A stretch of 12,387 nucleotides of DNA from an uncultured Oscillospiraceae bacterium (GTDB taxonomy: Bacteria > Bacillota > Clostridia > Oscillospirales > Oscillospiraceae). The notes under the pieces are model-generated. The model made no database searches. It was given only the letters and a program-made list of their open reading frames with translations, and was not told the DNA's origin. This document shows positions 1 to 7,068 of the stretch, one piece after another. Each line of letters starts with the position of its first letter. Position 1 is the first letter of the stretch. A program made the translations under genes and the position numbers. The stretch lies in contig CAJUPG010000063.1 in the NCBI GenBank assembly GCA_910588455.1, forward strand, positions 1 to 12,387. The letters run 5' to 3'.

Positions 1-3000
1 CCGTCAAGCTGCACTTCATCGACGGCACCTCCGGCGTGTACAACGTGAACACCTCCTCCGGCAGCAGCAGCACCAACACCTTCAAGGATCTGAAGATGTA
101 TGTCCACGGCGGCGAGCAGGAGGCCCTGGCTATCGCCAAGCTGCTGAACAACGGTAAGGGTTCCGGCGCCAATGGCGCTTACCCCTATGTGAAGAACAAC
201 AACAACACCAACGACGCTGTGTATGACGTGCGCGACACTTACACCGCCGAGTTCGGCGTGGTCGGCGGCAAGTTGACCGGCATCGACGACGAGAATACCA
301 CCGGCCTGGGCATCTACAAGGTGTCTCTGCGCAGCGATAACTCCGTTGTGCTGACCAAGCTGAGCAACGACGTGGCCAGCGAAGACTACAACGAGCTGAT
401 CTATAAGGAAGACGGCAGCGCCGCTACCAAGAAAGGCGAGGGCGTACGTCTGGTAACCGGCCACTCCACCCTGGTGAAGAAGGACGGCACCAATGTGACC
501 CAGAATCCCTATACCGTCACCTATCAGAACGCCACCACCCCCGTGATCCCCACCATGTATCAGACGGAGAAAACCGCCTACTTCTATGTGGATGGCGACT
601 TCAAGGCCAAGACCTATGACGACGCCAACGTCACCGTGGGCGTGAAGACCGGCATCGCCAACGCGATTGGCATCACCGTGGGCGGCGATAAGGACACCAA
701 CAAGCGTCAGGAGTCCATCGAGCAGCTGTTCGTGAACCGCGTTTCCAACCCCAAGACCGGCGACCGGGACACCGTTTCCGCCGTGATGGTCTTCGGCTAT
801 GATATGGGCAGCAACGACACCCTGTACTTCTACAAGGAAGGCAACTACCACATCTATGGCCGCAACAACGCGGAGAACCGCGCCGGCGGCGAGCTGGTGT
901 ATGTCGTGTACGATATGTACGACTCCAACGGCGAGCTGAAGCAGGCCACCTACAACAACAACGGCAACTACTTCGACATCGAAGTGGCCCGTGACATGGT
1001 CCGCAGCAACCCCACCGGCTACTACACCCTGGGCGGCGATGACATCAAGGCTCAGTTCGTGGTAACCAAGAATGACAAGGGCGGCGCTGTGAACAACGGG
1101 GTTGTCACCGACGGCAGCAACCCCAGCGACCGCGAGTTCAACGTGATCAAGACCGACTCCGCCAGGTACCGCACCGATAAGCAGGCCAACCTGGTGGACG
1201 GCGCGAAGAACGTCTACATCCTGAACGCCACCGTGCAGCACGACGAGTTCACGCAGAATATGTACACCGCCGTGGACAGCGTGGGCGGCATCGTGGGCCT
1301 GCTGGACGACAACGTCACCGTGATTGACACCACCGGCAACCGCATCGACAGCACCCGCGCCATCGCGGACAAGTGCATCGCCGGCGAGACCGTGCGCGTG
1401 TCCTACACCTACAAGACCGACGACTACAAGGTCAAGGTCGTGTTCGTCACCGACTACCTGCCCAAGGACCAGACCAACCAGGGCGGCGCGACGGAAGGCA
1501 CCATTGTCAACGGCAATGTGTCCCTGACCGCGCCCAGCTATGCCAAGCCCATCAGCGTGGCCGCTGGTATCGGTGGAACCAACTATGTCTTCAGCCGTCC
1601 CGCCGGCACTGAGGATATTGGCGCCACCATCAAGTGGAAAGAGACCATCTATGTGAAGGACGCCAACGGCAACGAGTTCATGCTGTCTCAGGCCGACAAG
1701 AGCCAGGCTGTGCTTGCTGGCGACAAGACCGTCACGTATGCGGGCGGTACTGTTTACACCTGGCTGCTTATGAACGGCTCCGCCCGCGTCGTGGTAAGCG
1801 ATGTGACCGCTGATGCGTACAGCGTTGTGGCCGGCGACAAGAGCGTTGTGGTTGCCGATGGCGCTAAGCTGACCACTGATTCGGCTAACCCCGCGCCTCT
1901 GACCTTCACGGTGCCTGTCACCAACGGTGCTTCTGAGACCACTGTGACCTACACCATCGAGAACGTTGGCGGCGGCGACGCGGCGAACGGCAGAGTCATC
2001 GAGACCACCAATCCCTTGACCGTTACTGACGGCAAGGTGTCCATTACCACCGCTGACAGCTACTATGCTCTGGGCGGCAACAAGGGCGCTGTGCGGATCA
2101 CCGCCACCATCGGCGACGCCACCAAGCAGACCGTGACCGTGAAGTTCACCGGCGACGCCAAGGACGTGAGCGGCTGGGCTCTGGTTGGCACCAACATTCC
2201 CACCGAGCTGAGCATGAGCACTCCCGCGGCCCTGGTCGGCAACACCAGTGGTGTTACCATCACTGCCCCTGCCGGCGTGACCAAGTTCACCGGCACGATT
2301 AGCGTGAGCGGCCTGAATAAGGACGTTGAGGCTATTAACGTGACTGAAACCAAAGAGAGCGGTGGCACCGCTATTACCGCCGCCCCCTTCGCTGGCAATA
2401 CCGACACCTACACCGCTACCGGCCCCGTTGTGATTACCATCAACATCAAGGTGACGGAGCAGAATTACACTGCGTCTGTGTTCAATACGGGTCTGCCCAC
2501 CGGTGCCACGCCTACCTTCAACGATGGTGCTGACGTTGCTCTGGACGGCACTCAGAAGAACGTGAAGGGTGCCGCTGGCAAGTTGGCCGGTGAGTTTAAG
2601 ATTGGTGGCAGTATTACCACCGCTCTGCCCGGCACCTATACCCTGACGGTGATCCAGGGCGGAACCTTGGTCGGCGGAGAGAAAACAGTCCACGCGGCCC
2701 GGAATTCCACCGCGACCTTCGGGAAGATTGAGGTAACTGGTGTTGTAGAGGGTACGGCTGTACTGTTCGGCGTGACCTATGTGGCGGATACCCCGATTTC
2801 CTTCGCCGTCGATAATAAGGTTGCGGCGACACTGGACAAAACTGGAAATGGCGCAACTGGCAAGACAACGGATAGCTACAGCATCACCAAGGTAGAGACG
2901 CCTGCGACTGGCAAAGATGTGATTAGTGATCCGAAAGCCTACAAAGATGAGAATGTGATCTTCACCGTGACCATCGCGGCAACCCAGGCGGCGGCCCAGA

Positions 3001-3158
3001 GTGACACGGACGGAAAGGTGTATGTGGTATTTGGCGGCGAGAAGAAAGCCGTGACCTTCGCCAGTGTTGCGAGTAAAACAGGGACTGCCACTGTTACCTT
3101 TACTATGCCTGAGACTATTACCGAAGGCGCTAAGCTGATTTACGAGTTGAATCCTTGA
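1..3158 (+). CDS. Large surface/S-layer-like protein, C-terminal part (5' end outside window)
   Basis: The reading frame is open from position 3 to a TGA at 3156-3158, giving 1051 visible residues. There is no ribosome-binding site near the GTG at 36, so the gene starts upstream of the window. The protein is rich in Thr, Val, Gly, Asn and Asp, has a single visible Cys (in DKCIAGE) and very few Trp, and consists of alternating beta-strand-like segments, as in extracellular Ig-like or S-layer proteins. Blocks such as TAYFYVDGDFKAKTYDDANV and YVVYDMYDSNGELK resemble large SLH-domain proteins of Oscillospiraceae, but no SLH domain is visible here; if present it would be N-terminal and out of view. 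There is no LPxTG sorting signal or C-terminal membrane anchor; the chain ends in YELNP. A short internal repeat is seen (VLAGDKTVTYAGG, then VVAGDKSVVVADG). Codon use is strongly biased to C-ending codons in the first half and more relaxed towards the 3' end. A cell-surface structural or adhesive role is inferred; the exact function is unknown. Confidence 0.7.
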   Translation, partial: VKLHFIDGTSGVYNVNTSSGSSSTNTFKDLKMYVHGGEQEALAIAKLLNNGKGSGANGAYPYVKNNNNTNDAVYDVRDTYTAEFGVVGGKLTGIDDENTTGLGIYKVSLRSDNSVVLTKLSNDVASEDYNELIYKEDGSAATKKGEGVRLVTGHSTLVKKDGTNVTQNPYTVTYQNATTPVIPTMYQTEKTAYFYVDGDFKAKTYDDANVTVGVKTGIANAIGITVGGDKDTNKRQESIEQLFVNRVSNPKTGDRDTVSAVMVFGYDMGSNDTLYFYKEGNYHIYGRNNAENRAGGELVYVVYDMYDSNGELKQATYNNNGNYFDIEVARDMVRSNPTGYYTLGGDDIKAQFVVTKNDKGGAVNNGVVTDGSNPSDREFNVIKTDSARYRTDKQANLVDGAKNVYILNATVQHDEFTQNMYTAVDSVGGIVGLLDDNVTVIDTTGNRIDSTRAIADKCIAGETVRVSYTYKTDDYKVKVVFVTDYLPKDQTNQGGATEGTIVNGNVSLTAPSYAKPISVAAGIGGTNYVFSRPAGTEDIGATIKWKETIYVKDANGNEFMLSQADKSQAVLAGDKTVTYAGGTVYTWLLMNGSARVVVSDVTADAYSVVAGDKSVVVADGAKLTTDSANPAPLTFTVPVTNGASETTVTYTIENVGGGDAANGRVIETTNPLTVTDGKVSITTADSYYALGGNKGAVRITATIGDATKQTVTVKFTGDAKDVSGWALVGTNIPTELSMSTPAALVGNTSGVTITAPAGVTKFTGTISVSGLNKDVEAINVTETKESGGTAITAAPFAGNTDTYTATGPVVITINIKVTEQNYTASVFNTGLPTGATPTFNDGADVALDGTQKNVKGAAGKLAGEFKIGGSITTALPGTYTLTVIQGGTLVGGEKTVHAARNSTATFGKIEVTGVVEGTAVLFGVTYVADTPISFAVDNKVAATLDKTGNGATGKTTDSYSITKVETPATGKDVISDPKAYKDENVIFTVTIAATQAAAQSDTDGKVYVVFGGEKKAVTFASVASKTGTATVTFTMPETITEGAKLIYELNP

Positions 3159-3187
3159 TAATTCAAGATGTAAGTTAGTTTTTCCGA

Positions 3188-3215
3188 AAACCCCCGGGAT
3201 TTCTCCCGGGGGTTT
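3188..3215. terminator. Bidirectional intrinsic terminator between convergent genes
   Basis: A perfect 12-bp stem (AAACCCCCGGGA pairing with TCCCGGGGGTTT) closes a TTTC loop. It lies 29 bases after the surface-protein stop and 9 bases beyond the stop of the minus-strand gene. The flanking A and T runs are short (AAAA on the left, TTT on the right), so it is a GC-strong hairpin with a modest U tract. It can serve both converging genes. Confidence 0.85.
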
Positions 3216-3224
3216 CCCTGTTCC

Positions 3225-3668
3225 TTAACGGATGGCGATATAGAAGTATTTCAGGCCGGACTGGTTTGTAAGCTGGCTTTTGCTGCTGTAGACCTTAAAC
3301 CCGGCGTCGCTGATTGTCACCGGATTCCCATAGGCGTAGTTCAGCCCTTCCACAACCATTGCGCTGTATTGATAGGCCCCCTCCTGCATGGCCATGCTGC
3401 TTTCCAGCACCAGCACCGCCCGGGGCCGGAACCCCAGGTTGATGTCCCGGTTTGCCGCGCCATTGCCGTAGTAGCCGCCCACCGCAATGGGGTGGTAGCT
3501 GGGGCGGAACGCCGCGTCCGCGCTGGCCTGCGCCGCGTCAATGGCGGTTTTCTGGGCGGCCAGGGCGGCGTCCAGCTTGGCGTTGTCGGCGTTGAAGTCC
3601 TCCCGGAGCACCTTGTCGGCGGGCTCCCACTGACAGAGATTGTAATGTTCGGTGTAGTTGGTTGACAT
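3225..3668 (-). CDS. Small phage tail-fibre-like / surface protein (orphan)
   Basis: 147 residues starting MSTNYTEHYNLCQWEPADKV. The frame stays open upstream to an ATG at 3776, but the ATG at 3668 is chosen because AAGGAGG lies 8 bases before it; the 36 residues upstream would be translated from AT-rich promoter DNA. Residues 1-35 carry the pattern NLCQWExxDxVLRxDFNxDNxKxDxAL, which I recognise from the N-termini of Firmicutes phage tail-fibre or collar-type proteins and their relatives. Residues about 30-53 are Ala-rich and probably form a short coiled coil. The C-terminal 90 residues form a beta-rich module with GGYYGNG, INLGFRPRAVLVLES and a terminal KYFYIAIR, typical of small receptor-binding or fibre-tip domains. 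There is no signal peptide or membrane segment. No other phage gene is nearby, so it may be a prophage relic, a domesticated fibre protein or a standalone surface-associated protein. The function is not established. Confidence 0.75.
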   Translation of the reverse strand: MSTNYTEHYNLCQWEPADKVLREDFNADNAKLDAALAAQKTAIDAAQASADAAFRPSYHPIAVGGYYGNGAANRDINLGFRPRAVLVLESSMAMQEGAYQYSAMVVEGLNYAYGNPVTISDAGFKVYSSKSQLTNQSGLKYFYIAIR

Positions 3669-3720
3669 TTTGGGTTCCTCCTTAGAAAGTAGTTTCATAA
3701 GAGGTGGGATTCCGGCAAAA

Positions 3721-3749
3721 GTTGTACGTTTGCGTACACCTAATGGAAA
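3721..3749 (-). promoter_or_regulatory. Candidate promoter of the tail-fibre-like gene
   Basis: Read on the minus strand, TTTCCA (positions 3749-3744, 4/6 match to the -35 consensus) and TACAAC (3726-3721, 4/6 match to the -10 consensus) are separated by exactly 17 bases. This would start transcription near 3713, leaving a leader of about 45 bases before the ATG at 3668. Both hexamers are weak matches, so the call rests mainly on spacing and position. Confidence 0.4.
3723..3738. promoter_or_regulatory. Palindromic operator candidate TGTACG-N4-CGTACA
   Basis: A perfect inverted repeat, TGTACG and CGTACA separated by TTTG. It overlaps the -10 hexamer and spacer of the candidate minus-strand promoter, where a bound repressor would block RNA polymerase. 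It shares the TGTA/TACA half-site with the inverted repeat at 3824-3848, but the spacing between TGTA and TACA is 8 bases here instead of 13. The regulator is unknown; the adjacent GntR-type protein is one candidate. Confidence 0.45.
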
Positions 3750-3755
3750 AATTTT

Positions 3756-3782
3756 TCTTAAAAAAATCTTAAACATTCTTAA
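3756..3782. repeat. Three phased TCTTAA direct repeats in AT-rich control DNA
   Basis: TCTTAA occurs at 3756-3761, 3767-3772 and 3777-3782, with start-to-start distances of 11 and 10 bases, so all three copies face the same side of the helix. The block ends 11 bases before the -35 of the repressor promoter and lies just upstream of the candidate minus-strand promoter. Phased short repeats (TTAAGA on the other strand) are the usual layout of OmpR-type response-regulator sites. With its A/T runs the block could also act simply as an UP element for RNA polymerase. Confidence 0.45.
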
Positions 3783-3793
3783 TCTTCTCTCCC

Positions 3794-3822
3794 TTGACTT
3801 CGCCCGCCCGGGCCGGTAGACT
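3794..3822 (+). promoter_or_regulatory. Sigma-A-type promoter of the GntR-ABC operon
   Basis: TTGACT at 3794-3799 (5/6 match to -35) and TAGACT at 3817-3822 (4/6 match to -10) are separated by 17 bases. AT-rich DNA sits immediately upstream, while the spacer is unusually GC-rich. Transcription would begin near 3829, about 40 bases before the repressor ATG. Confidence 0.75.
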
Positions 3823-3823
3823 A

Positions 3824-3848
3824 ACTGTATTAACAGAAAGCATACAGC
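3824..3848. promoter_or_regulatory. YtrA-type operator candidate CTGTA-N13-TACAG
   Basis: An inverted repeat, CTGTAT at 3825-3830 and ATACAG at 3842-3847, spans the predicted transcription start just downstream of the -10. Written as CTGTA-N13-TACAG it has the same 13-base spacing and TGTA/TACA core that I recall for the Bacillus subtilis YtrA operator (AGTGTA-N13-TACACT). The next gene encodes a YtrA-family repressor, so autoregulation is the natural reading. Binding itself is inferred. Confidence 0.6.
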
Positions 3849-3868
3849 TTTGGAAAGGAGGATGCGCG

Positions 3869-4237
3869 ATGCTGCACCTGGATTATCGGGATGCGCGTCC
3901 CATTTACGAGCAGGTAAAGGACGGCCTGCGCCGTCTGCTGGTCACCGGCGCGATTCAGGCGGGGGAAAAGCTCCCCTCCGTACGCTCCATGGCGAGCCAG
4001 CTGGCCATCAACCCCAACACCATCCAGCGGGCCTATGAGGCCCTGGAACAGGAGGGCTATCTGCGCTCCGTCCCCGGCAAGGGGTCGTTCGCGGTTCCCG
4101 GCAGCGGGGTGGGCGGCCAGCGCCGGGACCGGCTGCTGATCCAATTTGACACGCTGGCCTCCGAGCTGGTGTTCCTGGGGGTCCCCCGGGATACGCTGGC
4201 CGCACGGGTGGCACAGGGAGGGACTGAACATGATTAA
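3869..4237 (+). CDS. GntR-family transcriptional repressor, YtrA subfamily
   Basis: 122 residues, the usual length for the YtrA subfamily, which has a winged-helix DNA-binding domain and only a short C-terminal dimerisation tail instead of a large ligand domain. The helix-turn-helix is clear: PIYEQVKDGLRRLLVTGAI at about residues 10-28, then GEKLPSVRSMASQLAINPNT (about 32-51, the recognition segment), IQRAYEALEQEGYL and the wing motif VPGKGSFAV. The ATG at 3869 is preceded by AAAGGAGG with 7 bases spacing; the open frame extends upstream across the promoter, but those 25 residues are not expected to be translated. The stop overlaps the ABC ATPase start by 8 bases, so the genes are translationally coupled. 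By analogy with ytr operons it should repress its own operon through the inverted repeat at 3824-3848. The inducer cannot be read from sequence; envelope-active compounds are the known theme in Bacillus. Confidence 0.92.
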   Translation: MLHLDYRDARPIYEQVKDGLRRLLVTGAIQAGEKLPSVRSMASQLAINPNTIQRAYEALEQEGYLRSVPGKGSFAVPGSGVGGQRRDRLLIQFDTLASELVFLGVPRDTLAARVAQGGTEHD

Positions 4238-5132
4238 AGTAAACGCGCTGACCAAAACCTTCGACGGTTTCAAGGCCCTGGATGAGCTCTCCATGCACGC
4301 CCGCCCCGGCTCCATCTATGGTCTGGTGGGCCCCAACGGCGCAGGCAAATCCACCCTTCTGCGCCACGTCACCGGGATCTATCAGCCCGATTCCGGTACC
4401 GTACTGGTGAACGGAGAGCGGGTCTATGAAAATCCGCCCGTCAAGCGGAAAATTTTCTTCATTCCCGACGACCCCTACCATTTCCCCTCCGCCTCCACCC
4501 GGGACATGATGCGATTTTACCAGGGCCTCTATCCTCAGTTCAGCCTCCAGCGCTACGAAGCCCTCCAGGCCGCCTTCCCGGATGTGAAGGAAAAAATGCC
4601 CATCCGCCGCCTGTCCCGGGGAATGCAGAAGCAGTCGGCGTTCTGGCTGGCGCTGTGCTGCCAGCCGGAGCTTCTGGTGCTGGATGAGCCGGTGGACGGT
4701 CTGGACCCGGTGATGCGCCGGCAGGTGTGGTCCCTGCTCATGGGCGACGTGGCGCAGCGGGGCATGACAGTGCTCATTTCCTCCCACAACCTGCGGGAGC
4801 TGGAGGACGTGTGCGACCATGTGGGCATTCTCAGCCACGGCCGGGTGCTGCTGGAGCGGTCTTTGACGGATTTGCAGGACAACATCGTCAAAATCCAGCT
4901 TGCGTTCCCGGAGCTGGACCTGCCGGAGCTGCCCGAGGGCCTCAACATTCTGCACACCTCCCAGTTGGGGAGGGTCCATACGCTGATCGTCCGGGGAAAT
5001 CTGGAAATCATTCAGGGGCGGCTGTCCACCCTGTCCCCCCTGTTTATGGAGGCCCTGCCTCTGAGTCTGGAAGAAATCTTTATTTATGAGCTGGGAGGTG
5101 AGGACTATGCGGTCCGGGACATCATTCTTTGA
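4230..5132 (+). CDS. ABC transporter ATP-binding protein (YtrB-like)
   Basis: 300 residues; the nucleotide-binding subunit that would power the permease encoded next. Walker A is GPNGAGKS at residues 34-41, the signature is LSRGM at 128-132 (a divergent LSGGQ), Walker B is LLVLDEP at 148-154 with catalytic Glu153, the D-loop is GLDP at 157-160 and the H-loop His is 186. At the Q-loop position the sequence reads FIPDDPYHFP (77-86), with no Gln; acidic residues here are common in ABC-2/YtrB-like ATPases. Residues from about 215 to 300 form a family-variable C-terminal extension. The ATG at 4230 follows AGGGAGGG with 7 bases spacing and overlaps the end of the repressor gene; the 3' end overlaps the permease start by 26 bases. 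ABC-2-type transporter assignment is firm; the substrate is unknown. Confidence 0.93.
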   Translation: MIKVNALTKTFDGFKALDELSMHARPGSIYGLVGPNGAGKSTLLRHVTGIYQPDSGTVLVNGERVYENPPVKRKIFFIPDDPYHFPSASTRDMMRFYQGLYPQFSLQRYEALQAAFPDVKEKMPIRRLSRGMQKQSAFWLALCCQPELLVLDEPVDGLDPVMRRQVWSLLMGDVAQRGMTVLISSHNLRELEDVCDHVGILSHGRVLLERSLTDLQDNIVKIQLAFPELDLPELPEGLNILHTSQLGRVHTLIVRGNLEIIQGRLSTLSPLFMEALPLSLEEIFIYELGGEDYAVRDIIL

Positions 5133-6960
5133 TTTCACGATTTTCAATAAAAACATCCAGCGCTACTGGCCTCTGTGGGGGGCCTACCTGTTTATCTGGC
5201 TGCTGATCCTCCCCATAAACCTGATGTTCCTGAACCGGCGTCTTTGGAGCACCCAGGATATGCTGGAGGCCGCCCAAACAGTCCACGAGACCCTGCCCCT
5301 GGGGCTGTATATGGCCTTTGTGTTCGGGCTGGGGGCGGCCATGATGGTGTTTGGCTATCTGTACAACAGCCGGGCCGCCTGCATGACCCACGCCCTGCCC
5401 CTGCGGCGGGAGACCCTGTTCTGGAGCAGCTATCTGGCGGGGCTGGCTTTTCTGATCGGCCCCCACCTGCTCACCGCCCTGATTACCCTGGGCATCGAGT
5501 CTCTGCGGGGAGTCGCGGCGCCGGAGTCCCTGGGGGTCTGGCTGCTGGGTCAGAGCGCGATGTGTCTGTTTTTCTACTCCTTCGCCGTATTCTGCGGTAT
5601 GTTTACGGGAAATGCCCTGGCCCTGCCTATTTTTTACGGTATTCTGAACTTTTTGGTCTGGTATCTCAGGGAGACCATCGTCTCCTACGTGGCCCAGTTT
5701 CTCCACGGTATGGGCTACGGCGCCTGGGACCGGGGGATATTGGTCCAGTGGTGTACGCCCATGCACAATCTGTCCGGAGCCCTCCAGCGGGACCGCGGCG
5801 TAACCTATATGAACCGGCCGGAGGTGCTGGCCATCTACGCCGCCGCTGGCGCGGTGCTTACGGTGCTGGCGCTTCTGGTCTACCGGCGCCGGCACATGGA
5901 ATCCGCCGGGGACGTGGTGGCGGTGCGGGTGGTCCGGCCTGTGTTCCAATACGGCGTGGCCATTTCCACGGGCCTTCTGGGCACCATTCTGCTGTATATC
6001 TTCTGGGGCGTCTCCAATCCGAGCAACGTGTCCCTGGTTGTGGGCGTGATTCTCTGGTCGGTGGCGGGCTACTTCGCGGCAACCATGCTGCTGGACAAAA
6101 CCTTCCGGGTATTTCACAAGTGGAAGGGCGCGGCAGGACTGGCAGTGGTGATCCTGCTGTTCTCTCTGGCCCTGGAATTCGACGTGCTGGGCTTTGAGCG
6201 CCGGGTCCCCAAGGTGGAGGAAATTCAAAGCGTCCCCTTCTCCTCCATATCCGGACTCAACTTTGACGGCGGCGGAAACTCCCTGGACCTGGACGAGTAC
6301 AGCGGCCTGTCCACAGATTCGGAGCGGCTGGAGAAAATCACCGCGCTTCACCATGCCCTGGCCAATCTGCCCGAGGACCAGAGAGACCGCTTGGGAGACA
6401 ACACCATTTCCGTGAATCTGGACTACAGCCTCCGGAGCGGAGGCAGTCTCATCCGCCGCTACCACAGCGTTCCGGTGTGGAAAGCGGACCGGGACGTCCC
6501 CGGCACCGTGACCTACTGCGTGGAGCAGCTGCTTCAGGACCGGGAGCTGCTCCGGTACAACTACGGTCTGAACCAGCAGCCCGACGCCGGAACCATGTGG
6601 GCCGCCCTGGAAAACGTAGTGGACGCAAAAACCGGATCGTATGCCAGCACCGGCGCACTGGACAGCGTCACCTCCCGCCGGCTCTGGGAGGCGGTGCAGC
6701 AGGACTTCGACGAGGGAACCATCGGCATTCGCTATCTGTTTTCCGAGGAGGCCTCGGCCAATCAGTACGAGGCCAGAATCTACTTCTACTGGCGCGACCC
6801 GTCGGAAGATCTGCCCGCCCATGAGCGGGCCGCGGCCGCCGCGGACCCCTACTACAAGGCCCACCAAATCAACCTGCTCTTGACCCGCCAGGCCTCTCAC
6901 ACTCTGGCCGTGCTGGAGGAATCCGGCGTGTTGGACACATACCGGCTGGAGGAGAATTAA
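5107..6960 (+). CDS. ABC-2-type permease with C-terminal extracytoplasmic domain
   Basis: 617 residues. Hydrophobic segments lie at about 22-42, 64-86, 104-130, 143-167, 170-187, 239-259, 282-301, 307-328 and 341-358; nine spans with an inside N-terminus would put the C-terminal domain of about 260 residues (360-617) outside the membrane. The stretch THALPLRRETLFWSSYLAGL at 95-114 is a conserved feature of YtrC/YtrD-type permeases of Firmicutes. The soluble tail begins FERRVPKVEEIQSV and may correspond to the uncharacterised C-terminal domain (DUF6449-like, from memory) attached to such permeases. The ATG at 5107 is preferred over that at 5086 because GGGAGG lies 8 bases upstream of it; it overlaps the ATPase gene by 26 bases, so the proteins should be made together. 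Two copies would pair with two ATPase subunits. Export or sensing of an envelope-active compound is inferred from related operons; the substrate is not shown by the sequence. Confidence 0.88.
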   Translation: MRSGTSFFDFTIFNKNIQRYWPLWGAYLFIWLLILPINLMFLNRRLWSTQDMLEAAQTVHETLPLGLYMAFVFGLGAAMMVFGYLYNSRAACMTHALPLRRETLFWSSYLAGLAFLIGPHLLTALITLGIESLRGVAAPESLGVWLLGQSAMCLFFYSFAVFCGMFTGNALALPIFYGILNFLVWYLRETIVSYVAQFLHGMGYGAWDRGILVQWCTPMHNLSGALQRDRGVTYMNRPEVLAIYAAAGAVLTVLALLVYRRRHMESAGDVVAVRVVRPVFQYGVAISTGLLGTILLYIFWGVSNPSNVSLVVGVILWSVAGYFAATMLLDKTFRVFHKWKGAAGLAVVILLFSLALEFDVLGFERRVPKVEEIQSVPFSSISGLNFDGGGNSLDLDEYSGLSTDSERLEKITALHHALANLPEDQRDRLGDNTISVNLDYSLRSGGSLIRRYHSVPVWKADRDVPGTVTYCVEQLLQDRELLRYNYGLNQQPDAGTMWAALENVVDAKTGSYASTGALDSVTSRRLWEAVQQDFDEGTIGIRYLFSEEASANQYEARIYFYWRDPSEDLPAHERAAAAADPYYKAHQINLLLTRQASHTLAVLEESGVLDTYRLEEN

Positions 6961-6984
6961 AATGCCCCCTCCGAAAAAAACAGG

Positions 6985-7013
6985 TTGCTTTTTCATGAAA
7001 ACTCCGATATAAT
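6985..7013 (+). promoter_or_regulatory. Sigma-A-type promoter of the thiolase gene
   Basis: TTGCTT at 6985-6990 and a perfect TATAAT at 7008-7013 are separated by 17 bases. Transcription would begin near 7020, giving a leader of about 50 bases with a U-rich stretch before the ribosome-binding site. No riboswitch-like fold is apparent in the leader. There is no strong terminator between the permease stop (6960) and this promoter, so some read-through from the ABC operon is possible. Confidence 0.85.
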
Positions 7014-7068
7014 CAGGGTATCAGAGCGGAGCAATTTTTTCATTCTTATTTTTTGGAGGTAAACACAC

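Noticed and set aside
190..220. AAC-rich tandem stretch encoding an Asn run in the surface protein
   Set aside because: It is a short in-frame codon run in a low-complexity linker, too short and irregular for a CRISPR or a meaningful tandem repeat.
3669..3776. Upstream extension of the tail-fibre-like gene to an ATG at 3776
   Set aside because: The extra 36 residues are encoded by the AT-rich promoter/operator region and lack a ribosome-binding site, whereas the ATG at 3668 has AAGGAGG at ideal spacing.
4008..5156. Minus-strand open frame of 382 codons opposite the repressor and ATPase genes
   Set aside because: It spans two well-supported overlapping plus-strand genes and has a Gln/His-rich shadow composition.
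5122..6996. Long minus-strand open frame of 624 codons opposite the permease gene
   Set aside because: It mirrors the permease in a GC-rich gene, has a Gln/His/Gly-rich low-complexity translation with no recognisable domain and no ribosome-binding site. The plus-strand frame has clear membrane segments and operon coupling.
6973..6996. Possible weak hairpin (GAAAAA ... TTTTTC) after the permease gene
   Set aside because: The stem is only six A-T-rich pairs with a large loop and would overlap the thiolase -35 hexamer; it is not convincing as a terminator.
7020..7068. Possible riboswitch in the thiolase leader
   Set aside because: The leader is about 50 bases, U-rich and without a stable fold or any motif I recognise.
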